A stretch of 64,000 nt of DNA from Cytophagales bacterium (lineage in GTDB: Bacteria > Bacteroidota > Bacteroidia > Cytophagales > Spirosomataceae): positions 28,067-92,066 of the forward strand of contig JAAFJP010000025.1 in assembly GCA_013298125.1 (NCBI GenBank), written 5' to 3'. The notes beneath the pieces were generated by a model, which had not been told where the DNA came from, made no database searches, and saw only the letters and a list, made by a program, of their open reading frames with translations. A program made the translations under genes and the position numbers. The first letter of the stretch is position 1. Every line of letters begins with the position of its first letter. Shown in pieces: positions 13,050-23,800 of the stretch.

Positions 13050-13829
13050 ATGAACTCACACGAAATTGATTACAAAATTATTGGCGAGGATATTCAACTC
13101 GTAGAAATTGAACTTGACCCTAACGAAACGGTGATTGCTGAGGCGGGGTCGATGTGTTATATGGAAGATGGTATCACCTTCGAGACTCGGATGGGCGATG
13201 GCTCAAATGCTGACAACTCGGTGATGGGTAAATTATTCCAAGCGGGTTCTCGCTTATTGACGGGTGAATCTCTGTTTATGACTCACTTCACCAATCGTGG
13301 CGTAGGGAAGCGTAAAGTGGCTTTTGCTGCCCCTTATCCTGGAACGATTATTCCGATAAATTTGGCGAATTTGCCAGGCAATACATTAATTGCTCAGAAA
13401 GACAGTTTCTTGTGTGCGGCATTAGGAACAAAGGTTTCTATTACGTTCAATAAAAAAATTGGGGCTGGATTCTTTGGAGGAGAAGGTTTCATTTTAGAAA
13501 AATTACAGGGTGATGGATTGGCTTTCGTACACGCAGGAGGAACGATTATTGAGAAACAATTGAACAACGAAACACTCAGGATTGATACGGGTTGTGTAGT
13601 GGCATTTGAGCAAACGTTGAGTTATGATATCCAAAGAGCTGGAAACCTGAAATCAATGATTTTTGGCGGAGAAGGTATTTTCTTAGCAACGATGCAAGGT
13701 ACTGGGAAAGTCTGGATTCAGTCAATGCCGATTTCTAAATTGATTCGTGCGGTGAGTCCTTACAGTGGAAATGCTACAAAAGAGAGTGGTTCGGTTTTGG
13801 GAACTTTGGGCAATTTATTGGGGGATTAG
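13050..13829 (+). CDS. TIGR00266/AIM24-family protein
   Basis: The 259-residue protein follows the AIM24 pattern: a repeated beta-rich fold with [13 protein letters not shown] near the start, the [11 protein letters not shown] segment, and [19 protein letters not shown] with [12 protein letters not shown] later. The family is widespread and soluble; its biochemical role in bacteria is not established. The Rpn gene starts 10 bases downstream, possibly as an insertion rather than a functional partner. Confidence 0.85.
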   Translation: MNSHEIDYKIIGEDIQLVEIELDPNETVIAEAGSMCYMEDGITFETRMGDGSNADNSVMGKLFQAGSRLLTGESLFMTHFTNRGVGKRKVAFAAPYPGTIIPINLANLPGNTLIAQKDSFLCAALGTKVSITFNKKIGAGFFGGEGFILEKLQGDGLAFVHAGGTIIEKQLNNETLRIDTGCVVAFEQTLSYDIQRAGNLKSMIFGGEGIFLATMQGTGKVWIQSMPISKLIRAVSPYSGNATKESGSVLGTLGNLLGD

Positions 13830-13839
13830 AAAAAATGAT

Positions 13840-14784
13840 ATGAAAAGAGACGATGCCCTCTGGAAGGGACTGATTGAAGATTTAGTAGATGATTTTCTAC
13901 GATTTTATTTTCCTGAAGCGGACGAAATATTGAATTTCAAGCGGAAGATTTCCTTTTTAGATAAGGAATTGGAACAGCTATTTCCAAATACCCAAGACGA
14001 ATTTAATCCCAAGTACGTCGATAAATTAATCAAGGTTTTTACAAAATCTGGAACAGAAGAATGGATTTTGATTCATGTAGAGGTTCAGGGGAGTACGGAT
14101 AAAAATTTTGCCAAAAGAATGTTTACTTACTACACACGGATTTTCAATAAATACGATAAGGAAATTACGGCTTTGGCGATTTTGACAGACAAAAATAAAT
14201 CGTTCCGTCCGTCGTTTTATAAGAGTGAGTTTATGAAAACTTCTGTACTCTACGAATTTAACTCATACAAAATATTAGATATTCCTCCTGATACGTTAGA
14301 GCAAAGTAATAATCCTTTTGCGAAAGTCGTAGAAGTTGTACAGACAGCCCTAAAAAAAGGACGAAACCCTGACGCAAAACTCTTTGATTTAAAGATAGAA
14401 TTAGTCCGAAAGCTATTGAAAAGCAATATTGACAAAGATAAAATTAGGGTACTATTGCGGTTTTTGAAATTGTATATTCGTTTTGAAAAGCAAGAATATA
14501 ATCATAAATTTGAACAGAAATTAGAAGAAATAACTAATAAAACAACGACTATGGGCTTAGAAGAATTTGTATTGGACAGAGCCAAAAGAATGGGCTTGAA
14601 AGAAGGTAGAGAGCAAGGCATTGAACAAGGCATTGAACAAGGGAAAGACCTTAAAGAGCAAGAGAAAAACTATAATTTCACGAAAGCCTTATTATTAGAC
14701 ACTGATTTTTCGGATGAAAAAATAGCGACTTTGGTGGGTGTAGATGTGAGTTTTGTCAAAGAAGTAAAAGCTTCGTTAAAATAA
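13840..14784 (+). CDS. Rpn-family recombination-promoting nuclease / putative transposase (PD-(D/E)XK)
   Basis: I start this 314-residue protein at MKRDDALWKGLIEDL (13840), the same start as its paralogue at 45306-46211. The nuclease core contains ILIHVEVQGSTDKNFAKRMF, the E-x-Q variant of the PD-(D/E)XK catalytic strand typical of YhgA-like/Rpn proteins. The C-terminus has a short repeated EQGIEQGIEQGK segment and ends in DEKIATLVGVDVSFVKEVKA. Rpn proteins are DNA nucleases linked to RecA-independent recombination and, in some cases, to phage defence. No inverted repeats typical of an insertion sequence bound the gene. Confidence 0.88.
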   Translation: MKRDDALWKGLIEDLVDDFLRFYFPEADEILNFKRKISFLDKELEQLFPNTQDEFNPKYVDKLIKVFTKSGTEEWILIHVEVQGSTDKNFAKRMFTYYTRIFNKYDKEITALAILTDKNKSFRPSFYKSEFMKTSVLYEFNSYKILDIPPDTLEQSNNPFAKVVEVVQTALKKGRNPDAKLFDLKIELVRKLLKSNIDKDKIRVLLRFLKLYIRFEKQEYNHKFEQKLEEITNKTTTMGLEEFVLDRAKRMGLKEGREQGIEQGIEQGKDLKEQEKNYNFTKALLLDTDFSDEKIATLVGVDVSFVKEVKASLK

Positions 14785-14789
14785 TTTAT

Positions 14790-15389
14790 ATGAGACTTCT
14801 TAGTCGTTTAGGGTTTTTAATAGTTTTACTTATCTCGTTATTTAGCTGTCGCAAAAAAGCCGACTCAGGAGATTTTGTGCCTAAGCCAAAAGGCTATAAT
14901 CGCATAGATTTAGCTGAGACTAAATATCAGCAAATGTCTGAGAGCCACCCGTTTAGCTTTCAATATTCTACTCAGGCAGTCCTGAAACCTGATACCGTTC
15001 GTTGGGCAGAACCGCATTGGATGTATGTGTATTATCCCGAATTAAAAGCGATGATTCAATTGACTTATAAGCCTTTGGGAGGAGATAAAAAGAAGTTGAT
15101 AAAACTCATTGATGATGCTCATAAATTGGCAGCGAGGCACGGGCAAAAGGCGTATTCGATTCAAGATTTAGTGATGAAAACACCTTCTGGGAAATCGGCA
15201 ATGTTGATGGAATTGGAGGGTGAAGTACCAACGTATTTACAATTTTATACAACTGATTCAACCAGACATTATCTCAGAGGTGCATTATATTTTAACACTG
15301 CCTTAAAAAGCGATTCTCTCGCTCCTGTGATTGATTATTTGAAAAAAGATGTTATTCATTTGTTGAATACTTTGGAGTGGAAGAAGTAA
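14790..15389 (+). CDS. gldD: Gliding motility lipoprotein GldD
   Basis: The 199-residue lipoprotein has lipobox LFSC (Cys20). Its mature start, DFVPKPKGYNRIDL, and the WAEPHWMYVYYPELKAMIQLTYKPL segment are typical of GldD. In Bacteroidota GldD is an outer-membrane-associated protein required for gliding and type IX secretion. It starts six bases after the Rpn gene. A T9SS sorting tail on the protein at 39967 shows that the secretion system is in use. Confidence 0.9.
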   Translation: MRLLSRLGFLIVLLISLFSCRKKADSGDFVPKPKGYNRIDLAETKYQQMSESHPFSFQYSTQAVLKPDTVRWAEPHWMYVYYPELKAMIQLTYKPLGGDKKKLIKLIDDAHKLAARHGQKAYSIQDLVMKTPSGKSAMLMELEGEVPTYLQFYTTDSTRHYLRGALYFNTALKSDSLAPVIDYLKKDVIHLLNTLEWKK

Positions 15390-15514
15390 GTTTACAAACG
15401 ATAAAATAATGAAAGTCAGAGGCTTAAAAACTTCTGACTTTTTTATTTTTTAGAGCGTTTCAGAACTAAACCTTCACTTTTAAAATTATACCTTTGTAAT
15501 CATTCACAACAAAC

Positions 15515-16729
15515 ATGAAAAAACTACTTTTTATTTTACTCATCTTTCAGTATTCATTCATCCAAGCACAAACTACTCGTTGGCGAGCGGCTATTAAAGT
15601 GGATGGTGGTTTTTCCTTACCTTTTGGTTTGGAGATGCAGAAAAAAACGGAAACCTCATTTCAAGTATATATTCTCAATGGTATAGAACGCTTCCAGACG
15701 GATGATGCCACTATCATTGGAGATTCTCTCACGATACCGATTTCACTTTTTGATGCAGAGTTAGTAGCTAAGATGTCTGATAAAAAATTGACGGGTGTTT
15801 ATCGAAAAAATAAGGGTCGGAAATCATTTATTCAAACGCCTTTCAATGCTACGTTAGGTTATGATTATAGATTTGTGCCTATTCAGAAAATTGCTTCCAA
15901 AGTGAAATTACAAGGAAAATGGGCTACGAAGTTTATCAATGCTACTTCCAAAAAAGTGAGTGAGGTAGTTGGTATTTTTCAACAAAAAGGGAACATTGTC
16001 ACGGGTTCATTTCTAACTACTACGGGTGATTATCGCTTTTTGGATGGTAACATGGTCGGCGATAGTTTATTCCTTTCAACCTTCGATGGTTCGCACGCTG
16101 TGTTGGTCAGAGCCAAAATTAAGGGTAATAAAATGACGGGGATTTTTAAGGATGATGTGTTGGGATATAAAATGATTGAGGCTCAAAAAGATGATAAAGT
16201 CGAACTGGCAGATGTAACCAAAATTACGTATTTGAAAGAAGGTTTTGACAAATTAAATTTTACCTTTCCGAATGAAAAAGGGGAGAAAATTTCGCTTTCG
16301 GATGATGCTTTTAAGGGTAAAGTTATCGTTGTTCAAATCCTTGGTTCATGGTGTCCGAATTGTATGGATGAAACCACTTACCTTGCTCCATTTTACAAAA
16401 AAAATAAAAATAAAGGTCTGGAAATCATTGGTTTAGCTTACGAAAAAAACTTGGACAGTTTATTTTTCAAAACAAAAATGAAACTAATTCGACAACGTTT
16501 TGGCGTAGAATATACCCTTTTGCAAGGAGGTATAAACAGTTCTGATAGTGCCACTGACAGTTTGCCGATGTTGAATAAAGTTATCGGTTTCCCGACTACG
16601 ATTGTGATTGATAAACGAGGCAAAATTCGTGAGACGCATACAGGTTTTTCAGGACCTGGAACGGGGAAATATTATACCGAATTTGTAAATGATTTTGAGC
16701 GTTTGATTGATAAGTTGTTGGGGGAGTAG
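15515..16729 (+). CDS. TlpA-like thioredoxin-domain protein
   Basis: A signal peptide ends near residue 18 (FSYIQAQ-like region), so the protein is exported. The first about 240 residues form a beta-rich domain. A C-terminal TlpA/peroxiredoxin-like thioredoxin fold carries the redox motif WCPNC in GSWCPNCMDET (about residues 279-283), and a cis-Pro loop (GFPTTIVIDKRGKI) follows. It probably reduces disulfides in the periplasm. The 404 residues exceed a simple TlpA because of the N-terminal domain. Confidence 0.87.
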   Translation: MKKLLFILLIFQYSFIQAQTTRWRAAIKVDGGFSLPFGLEMQKKTETSFQVYILNGIERFQTDDATIIGDSLTIPISLFDAELVAKMSDKKLTGVYRKNKGRKSFIQTPFNATLGYDYRFVPIQKIASKVKLQGKWATKFINATSKKVSEVVGIFQQKGNIVTGSFLTTTGDYRFLDGNMVGDSLFLSTFDGSHAVLVRAKIKGNKMTGIFKDDVLGYKMIEAQKDDKVELADVTKITYLKEGFDKLNFTFPNEKGEKISLSDDAFKGKVIVVQILGSWCPNCMDETTYLAPFYKKNKNKGLEIIGLAYEKNLDSLFFKTKMKLIRQRFGVEYTLLQGGINSSDSATDSLPMLNKVIGFPTTIVIDKRGKIRETHTGFSGPGTGKYYTEFVNDFERLIDKLLGE

Positions 16730-16734
16730 TTATT

Positions 16735-16855
16735 GGTTTATTGGTTACTGGTTTTTAACACAGTTTTTCCCAAATAAACAGTAGCGGTACGCCGCCCGAC
16801 GGTACGCCGCCCGACCAATCTCCAATCAACCAGTAAACCAATCAACCAGTAACAA
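16735..16855. repeat. Inverted repeat of ACTGGTTTATTGG type with a GC-rich direct repeat
   Basis: TTGGTTTATTGGTTACTGG on the left pairs with CCAGTAAACCAATCAACCAG on the right. Between them, CGGTACGCCGCCCGAC occurs twice in tandem. It fills the gap between the thioredoxin and MFS genes. A close relative of the outer arms lies at 49330-49455. Confidence 0.75.
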
Positions 16856-16868
16856 ATAACCACCCCAC

Positions 16869-18065
16869 ATGACCAAAGACCAAAAACTTATCCTTTACCT
16901 GTTAGCTTGCGTGCAGTTTACCAACATCATGGATTTTATGATTATGATGCCGATGGGTCCAATCTTGATGAAGGCGTTTAGTATTACTGCCCGTGAATAC
17001 AGCTTTCTTGTTTCTGCCTACTCAATCAGTGCGGGCGTTTGTGGGTTTATTGCTGCTTTTTTCGTGGATAAATTTGACCGTAAAAATGTACTTACGATTG
17101 CCTACGTAGGTTTTTTGATAGGAACATTCGCCTGTGCGATTGCCCCTACCTACACGATGCTGATGCTTGCACGTATAGTTGCGGGCGTGTTTGGAGGTGT
17201 ATTAGGCTCGCAAGTAATTGCTATTGTAGGCGATACCATTTCTTATGAACATCGTGCTGAGGGTATGGCAATCATTATGGCAGCCTTCTCAACGGCTTCT
17301 GTTTTGGGTGTTCCGCTTGGAATGTACTTAGCTTCAAAAATCAGTTGGCATATACCTTTTTATTTTGTGGTGGTAATAGGTTTTGTGAATTTATTACTGA
17401 TTTACAGATACTTACCGAGTTTAAGGAGTCACATTAGCACTTCTTTAATTAAGCCCAGTCCTTTTGCTGTTTTGACAAATATCAGTAAAGATGCTAATCA
17501 AATGAGAGCCTTAGCTTTGTCAGTGATTATCATGTTTGGGCATTTTTGTACAATACCATCATTGAGTCCATATTTGACTTTGAATGTCGGAATGTCGGTT
17601 GATAACATCTCGTTAATATATTTAGTAGGCGGAGCAATCACCATTTTTAGTGCAAGGATTGTGGGAAGAATTGCTGACCAAAAAGGTAAATATCTCATCT
17701 TTGCAACTTGTGGAATATTGTTTTTGATTCCTGTTTATTTAATGACAAATCTACATGCTGGGGCAAGTTTGAGCATGATTTTGTTCATTACGTCGATGTT
17801 CTTTTTATTTGCCAATGGTCGTACAATTACGATGCAAGCGATGGTGTCGGGTGTGGTGAATAATGAACAACGGGGAGGATTTACGAGTATCAATTCTTCG
17901 ATGATACAATTAGGCTCTGGGGCAGCATCTTTTGTGGGTGGTTTGATGGTAGAAAAAGCGGCAAACGGAACGCTATTGCACTATGAATTAGTGGGTTATA
18001 TGTCTATGTTTTTTATGATTTTAGGAATTATTCTCGCAAAATATGTCAAACCCGTAAGTGCTTAA
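16869..18065 (+). CDS. MFS transporter (DHA1-like)
   Basis: The 398-residue protein has twelve predicted membrane helices. Its loop 2-3 motif FFVDKFDRKNVLTIAYVGF is the major facilitator signature (G/F-x-x-x-D-R-x-G-R-R type), and a conserved second-half counterpart (RIVGRIADQKGKYLI) follows. It resembles AraJ/YdhP-like sugar or drug efflux carriers. The substrate cannot be deduced. It is a single gene with no linked regulator. Confidence 0.88.
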   Translation: MTKDQKLILYLLACVQFTNIMDFMIMMPMGPILMKAFSITAREYSFLVSAYSISAGVCGFIAAFFVDKFDRKNVLTIAYVGFLIGTFACAIAPTYTMLMLARIVAGVFGGVLGSQVIAIVGDTISYEHRAEGMAIIMAAFSTASVLGVPLGMYLASKISWHIPFYFVVVIGFVNLLLIYRYLPSLRSHISTSLIKPSPFAVLTNISKDANQMRALALSVIIMFGHFCTIPSLSPYLTLNVGMSVDNISLIYLVGGAITIFSARIVGRIADQKGKYLIFATCGILFLIPVYLMTNLHAGASLSMILFITSMFFLFANGRTITMQAMVSGVVNNEQRGGFTSINSSMIQLGSGAASFVGGLMVEKAANGTLLHYELVGYMSMFFMILGIILAKYVKPVSA

Positions 18066-18341
18066 AAAGAGATGAGTATTTACAATTGTCAGATTTTCTT
18101 CGTTCAGGTAAAAAAGATAATACATAAAGACTTGTCTTCTTAAAAAAAGAAAAATAACCCTTATTTTTACCGTAAAATAAAACTAATGTAACTATTCCGC
18201 AAAAAGTTTATATTTTTACGTAATAGGTTTTTTGAGACACATTACCAACGCCTCAATTTATTTTATCCGCCAACCAAGTAAATTGATTTTTGTTAGCTTT
18301 TTATAATTCATTACTTTAAAAACTTAAAACAAGCCATTCTC
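18066..18341. other. Intergenic region, no gene seen
   Basis: The 276-base gap between the MFS carrier and the secreted protein holds AT-rich sequence. I see no repeat or strong hairpin. It probably carries the promoter of the downstream gene. Confidence 0.5.
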
Positions 18342-18983
18342 ATGAAAAAATTTCTGAATATTGCTGTGGCGGCGGTTCTTTACATATTTATAACGAACAC
18401 ATCAAACGCCCAAAATACTAAAATCCGTTCAAATAAAGAGATTTTGATGGAGGTCTCTATTAACACTGATAATAGGGCTGTGATAAAATGGATTAGTCAG
18501 TCCGACCATCAGTCCACTCGATTTATTGTCCAACGAAGTAGAGATAATGAATTATTTTTTGATGTTCGAGAAATTGAGGTTAAAAGGGAAAATATAGAAT
18601 CAGGACAGCAATTACAATTTGCTTTTACAGATGCTAAATTGCTCAGGAACGTTGAATACTATCGAATTATGGAATACGAAACAGACGGGGTATCTCATAT
18701 TTATTCTTCAACCATGATAAAACCAAATAGCCCAGTATCAATTGTGCGAAATGGAGATATTAGTATGGTGAGAGTTATGGTTGAAGATAGTAAAAATTTG
18801 ACAGCTTTGGTTACAACAGAAACGGGTTTGGGAGTGCCTTGCGAATTTGAACTTTCTGATACGAATGACGTTCTTTTGAAACCTGCTTATTCGTTAAATG
18901 GTGGAAGTTATTTAGTGAAATTGCGTTCTTCTACTGGTGAGAGACAATATAAATTTACGGTTAGAGGAGATGATGTTTTGTAG
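18342..18983 (+). CDS. Secreted fibronectin-III-like protein
   Basis: The 213-residue protein has a signal peptide (to about residue 24, NTSNAQ). The mature part contains a fibronectin-III-like strand pattern (AVIKWISQSDHQSTRFIVQRSRDNELFFDV and YYRIMEYETDGVSHIYSS), common in Bacteroidota surface proteins. There is no T9SS sorting tail. Function is unknown. Confidence 0.72.
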   Translation: MKKFLNIAVAAVLYIFITNTSNAQNTKIRSNKEILMEVSINTDNRAVIKWISQSDHQSTRFIVQRSRDNELFFDVREIEVKRENIESGQQLQFAFTDAKLLRNVEYYRIMEYETDGVSHIYSSTMIKPNSPVSIVRNGDISMVRVMVEDSKNLTALVTTETGLGVPCEFELSDTNDVLLKPAYSLNGGSYLVKLRSSTGERQYKFTVRGDDVL

Positions 18984-19049
18984 TGAATAGGTATTGGGGT
19001 TTAGGTGTTTGGTGTCAGTACAATCAATCATAATCTAAAACAATTGTAC

Positions 19050-19085
19050 AAAAAGCCCTTTTCTGATTCAGGAAAGAGCTTTTTG
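19050..19085 (+). terminator. Terminator after the fibronectin-like gene
   Basis: AAAAAGCCCTTTT/GGAAAGAGCTTTTT stem with a short loop and T run, 67 bases after the stop codon. Confidence 0.7.
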
Positions 19086-19117
19086 TATTTAATGAACCCA
19101 TGTTATGCAGATTCTCA

Positions 19118-19290
19118 AGGTTAAGAATCTCCTATGCTGAGACCTCCATTTTTATACTTTCTACAAAGGTTATACTTCTCCGAAGTAGTATAGATAGTAT
19201 TACTTCGGAGAAGTATAGCCTTTGTAGAAAAGGTATAAGAGAGCAAAAGAGCATCGGAGATGCTTAACCTTAAACTTTGCTTAACATCAT
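19118..19290. repeat. Large two-armed cruciform
   Basis: The outer arms AAGGTTAAGAATCTCC and GGAGATGCTTAACCTTA enclose inner arms CTACAAAGGTTATACTTCTC and GAAGTATAGCCTTTGTAG. The loop is flanked by CGAAGTA and TACTTCG. The structure spans about 170 bases and overlaps the end of the nhaD coding region. Confidence 0.8.
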
Positions 19291-20582
19291 TAATGGAGTA
19301 AAGCAAAAATTGCTAAGTAAGCTATCACTCCCGCAAAATAACCAATTAAAGCCGTGAAGCTGATTTTTCGTAAATACCAAAGAAAGTCAATCTTTTCCAT
19401 CCCCATCACGGCAACGCCCGCCGCCGAACCAATTATCAAAATACTTCCTCCCGTACCTGCACAATAAGCCATGAATTCCCAGAGTTTTGAGTCAGGCGGG
19501 AAATTTGCTAAATCATACATTCCCATCGAAGCAGCCACCAAAGGAACGTTATCAATCACGGCAGAAGCCAAGCCAATTAAAACAACGATAATGTCTTGGT
19601 TTCCAACCGTTTTGTCCATCCACTGAGCCAATCCTGAAAGTAAATGGGTCGATTCTAATGCCCCGATAGCCACCAATATTCCTAAGAAAAACAGAATACT
19701 TGACGTATCAATTTTGCTCAAAGCATGAGCTACCGTGAAAGGGTGACGCTCTTCTTCATCTTTACCCGAATGCAATATTTCAGAAACTACCCACACAATG
19801 CCTAAGCCCAACAATATGCCCATGTACGGAGGTAGATGTGTAACGGTTTTGAAAATTGGGACGAATAATAAAGTACCAACACCCGTCAAAAGCATGATGA
19901 CCGAATTTTGGGTTTTGATAACTAACTCGTGAGGTTCTTCTTGTGAATCTTCATCAACAGAATCTCGTTTAACAGAACCTTTGAGCTTGAAAGTCAGATA
20001 GATAAGTGGAATGATTAATGAAATTAGACTTGGAATTAATAATGTTTTGATGATATTCACTGGTGTAATTTGTCCTCCAATCCAAAGCATGGTAGTCGTA
20101 ACATCTCCAATCGGTGACCACGCCCCGCCCGCATTGGCGGCAATGATAACGACCCCCGCAAAGAGTTTACGAGATTCGGGTTCTTTGATGAGTTTTCGTA
20201 AAACCGAAACCATCACAATTGCCGTAGTGAGGTTATCCAAAATAGAGGATAAAAAGAAGGTAATCAAGGCAATAAGCCATAGAAGGGTAACTTTGTTACG
20301 ACTCGTGATTCTGTCAGTAATCAATTTAAAACCTTGGTGAGCATCGATCAATTCGACGATGGTCATTGCCCCCAAAAGAAAGAAAAGGATTTCGGAAACA
20401 TTGGCTAAATGATGAGATAATTCACCCAAAACTACCTTATACTCATGTTCTGAAACGATATAAACCGTCCAGCATAATACGCCCGTGAGCAATGCTGTGG
20501 CTGTTTTATTGATTTTGATGGGGTGTTCAAGGGCAATGGCGAGATAGCCGATGATGAAGATTAGGATTAGGAGGGTTTGCAT
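19290..20582 (-). CDS. nhaD: NhaD-family Na+/H+ antiporter
   Basis: The 430-residue protein has about 11-12 membrane segments. Ion-transporter superfamily motifs such as FFLSSILDNLTTAIVMVSVL, NAGGAWSPIGDVTTTMLW and SAVIDNVPLVAASMGMY are the hallmark of NhaD. It exchanges Na+ or Li+ for H+ at the inner membrane and maintains salt and pH balance. It is transcribed alone, convergent with the upstream secreted-protein gene across a cruciform. Confidence 0.92.
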   Translation of the reverse strand: MQTLLILIFIIGYLAIALEHPIKINKTATALLTGVLCWTVYIVSEHEYKVVLGELSHHLANVSEILFFLLGAMTIVELIDAHQGFKLITDRITSRNKVTLLWLIALITFFLSSILDNLTTAIVMVSVLRKLIKEPESRKLFAGVVIIAANAGGAWSPIGDVTTTMLWIGGQITPVNIIKTLLIPSLISLIIPLIYLTFKLKGSVKRDSVDEDSQEEPHELVIKTQNSVIMLLTGVGTLLFVPIFKTVTHLPPYMGILLGLGIVWVVSEILHSGKDEEERHPFTVAHALSKIDTSSILFFLGILVAIGALESTHLLSGLAQWMDKTVGNQDIIVVLIGLASAVIDNVPLVAASMGMYDLANFPPDSKLWEFMAYCAGTGGSILIIGSAAGVAVMGMEKIDFLWYLRKISFTALIGYFAGVIAYLAIFALLH

Positions 20583-20689
20583 GATTTGATTATTTGTTAT
20601 CAGTTCTTAGGAAGACTAAATATCTCCCAAAACTAATAACAAATAACCTTAAATAATAACTGAGGGGGGATATAATTAAGGAAACGCTT

Positions 20690-20810
20690 AAATTGACGTT
20701 TTACGGGGATTTGAGAATCCCACTGTCAGGTTTGAGAACCTGACAGCACGGTTGCGGTGTCGTCAGGTTCTCAAACCTGACGCTGGATTCTCAAATCCAT
20801 TATTTAATTG
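20690..20810. repeat. TCAGGTT(T/C)GAGAACCTGAC palindrome cluster
   Basis: CTGTCAGGTTTGAGAACCTGACAG is itself a hairpin, followed by GTCAGGTTCTCAAACCTGAC as a second. The outer GAGAATCCCA and TGGATTCTCAAATCC segments also pair. It lies between nhaD and the Ig-repeat gene. Confidence 0.8.
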
Positions 20811-20850
20811 TATCACCCTCTCTACTAATAACTGAGTCCGAAACTATTTC

Positions 20851-23800
20851 CTACTTTAACTTCATCGAACTCGGTGATTTCATATCGACCAATCCTTTCA
20901 CAGTCAAATTTTTGAGTTTTCCTGTTTGGCTAACTGGAATCGTAACGGTATGCCCTGTTTCAACGGTTACATTATCACACGAAGTTGGAATACAATTACA
21001 CGACCACGTGGCGGCAACATTCCAGTTACCCGAAGCCAAACTACTGATGGTGAGTGGAACACCTGCACTAATAACAAGCGGTGGTGTTATGAAACCACAA
21101 GCAGCAGCGGGAATATTATTTACGGATAAAGTATAAGTACCCGTTTGAGTAGCGGTGAAGGTGGCATTAGTAGCCCCTACAATATCATTACCATTTAACT
21201 TCCATTGATAATTGAGTCCTGAGAAGGTTGAAACTGCTGTCAAATCTGTTGAGCCTCCTGGGCAAATGGTGGCAGGATTAGGCGTGATTTGTGTAAACAG
21301 ATTAGGAGTATATGTTATTATGTTACTTGGATTTGTCTCGCAGGTATTTATTAAACAAGTTGCTCTAAATTGAGATACGATATTTGTTGAAGGATAATAG
21401 GGTGTTCCAGAACCGTCAAAATTCCATACATTGGCATTGGCTTGTTTATACCAACGGGTTTGTCCTGTACAACCCATGGAACTCAAAAATGCACCACAGC
21501 TTGGCGGAGTAACTGCACTGAATGTAGCCGTAGGTGGCAAGCCTACCTGTGTGAATGCGTATGGGGCAGATTGGTCATTACAATCAGTAGTGTAAATATT
21601 CGTCTCGACAGTATAATCACCTGCAATATTGCTCGAATAAGTATTGGTAGATTGACCTGCAATCACTGTACCATTTCGTCTCCAAACATACGTTAAACCA
21701 GCAAAAAGCGTAGTGGACATATTTGCAGTTTGATTCCCACAACTACCTGTTAATGAAGCATTTAAAGATAAAATGGATGGTGTAACAGTATAAATATTTT
21801 TCAAGTCACTGGTATAAGTACAGCCATCTTTTGTAACCACAACTGTATATCCTCCCACCGTAGAAGCTGAGTAAGTCGAACTGGTTGCCCCAGGAATATC
21901 AACGCCATTTTTCTTCCATTGGTAAGTCATACCCGTAAAAGTTGAGGTAGCCGTAAGTAATAATGGCGTTGGCGGACCTACTCCGCAGAGATAATCTCGG
22001 ATGGAGGTTACTTCCGTGAATAAATATGGCGTTACAACTATGACATTACTCGGAGGACTATCACAAGACCCTGACACACATTTTGCTCTAAATGAAGATG
22101 CTACATTGGGTACTTGAATGGGTGTTGTGGTTGTTGTAAAAACTGTCCACCCTGCCCCTAAATCTTGCTCCCATTTCACTAAACTTGGGCAACTTGCCGC
22201 ACTCAACGTTTGGATACAACTTGCGGGAGTAGGTGGGCTGAGTGTGATTGTGGGAGCGGTATTAATGAAAAAATTATACGGTAATGTAGTCGCTGTACAA
22301 TTCCCATTGGTATAATCAAGTGTATAAATACCTTCTACGGAGGTTGTGTAACTAACGGATGTTGCTCCGCTTATGGCTATTCCATTGCGTTTCCATTGAA
22401 AAATTCCCAATGTTGGAAATGCTACTAATTGTACACTTGGATTTGCACAAGTACCTCCAAGAATTGGCGTAATGGTTGGAAAGGCAGAAGATACCGCAAT
22501 GTTAGAAACTGCACTCGTAAAATCAGTACAATTAGCCTTTGTTACCCTTACCGAATATGCCCCCGACTGCGTAACAGCGTAACTCGTAGAGGTGGCACCA
22601 GGAATATCAATTCCATCTTTTATCCATTGATAACTTGCTCCTGGATAAGTAAATCTGAGGGTTAGGGACGTTCCTGTACAAACCGAAGATGAGGCTGGTA
22701 ATACTTCGGTGAATAAATTTGAATTTCCAACCACAACATTACTCGGAGGGCTCACACAAGTACCATTTACACAAACGTAACGATATTCCCAAGCACTTTG
22801 AGATGAGATAGTGGCAAAAAGGGGTGAGACATTAAAAAAACCTGAACCTGTATTTCTCTGTAATTGAGGTCTTGATGAACCATCACAGGTACTTGATGAA
22901 AGAGTTGAGGAACAAGAAAATCCAACGGGGGGATTTAAAGTTGCTACGGGTGCAGAGGGCGTTGTTTGAGTAAACACAAAGGGTGATGATGTAATCAACG
23001 AACAACCCGTAGGCGTAAAATCAGCGGTGTATGTTCCCGTTGTTGTGGCAGAATAAGTTGTATTAGTTGCTCCTGAAATTGCTATTCCGTTTAGTTTCCA
23101 TTGATAAGTTCCTGGGGGAATTCCGAAAGGAGAAGACAATGATAAAACCACCGTCTGACTACCACACGCTCCTGAAAATGTGGGAGAAATTCCATACGTT
23201 GAAGGATTTATACTTACAGGAACAGATGCACTGGTATAACTACACGTTCCATTGGAAGTTACCACAGAATAATCACCGTTCTGTGTAGCGACATAAGTTG
23301 GTGAAGTAGCCCCTGGGATTTCATTTGAATATAATTTCCATTGGTACATTACGGTTGCTGGTTGGGCAAGATTTGCCGTCAATAATACCGAACCACCCGC
23401 ACAGGCTGTACCATTAGTGGGTGTTATACTGGAATAAAAAGGTGGATATGCTGTAACAATATTACTTAAAACACTACAATTGCCTGCCCCCGATGTTGTA
23501 TAATCAAATTGATAATCAGTAGGCGTTGGAGGACCCAATAACCCATATTCGATAAAAGTTCCTTGTGTCAAGCTGTTAGTTGTCCAGACGGTTGTCCCAG
23601 CGGGTCTTGAAAGTACTCTCATTGAACCGTAAGATGTGTTACACCCTGTACATTTCAATTCTGATAGACAGGATAATGAAACTTTTAAAGGAGTTTGGGA
23701 AATTATTGGGCTTGTATTGGCTTGGTTAAACGAGGTTGGAATAAGATAAAAACTCGTAGAACAGCCTGTGGGGCTATATTTCAAAACATATTGTCCATCA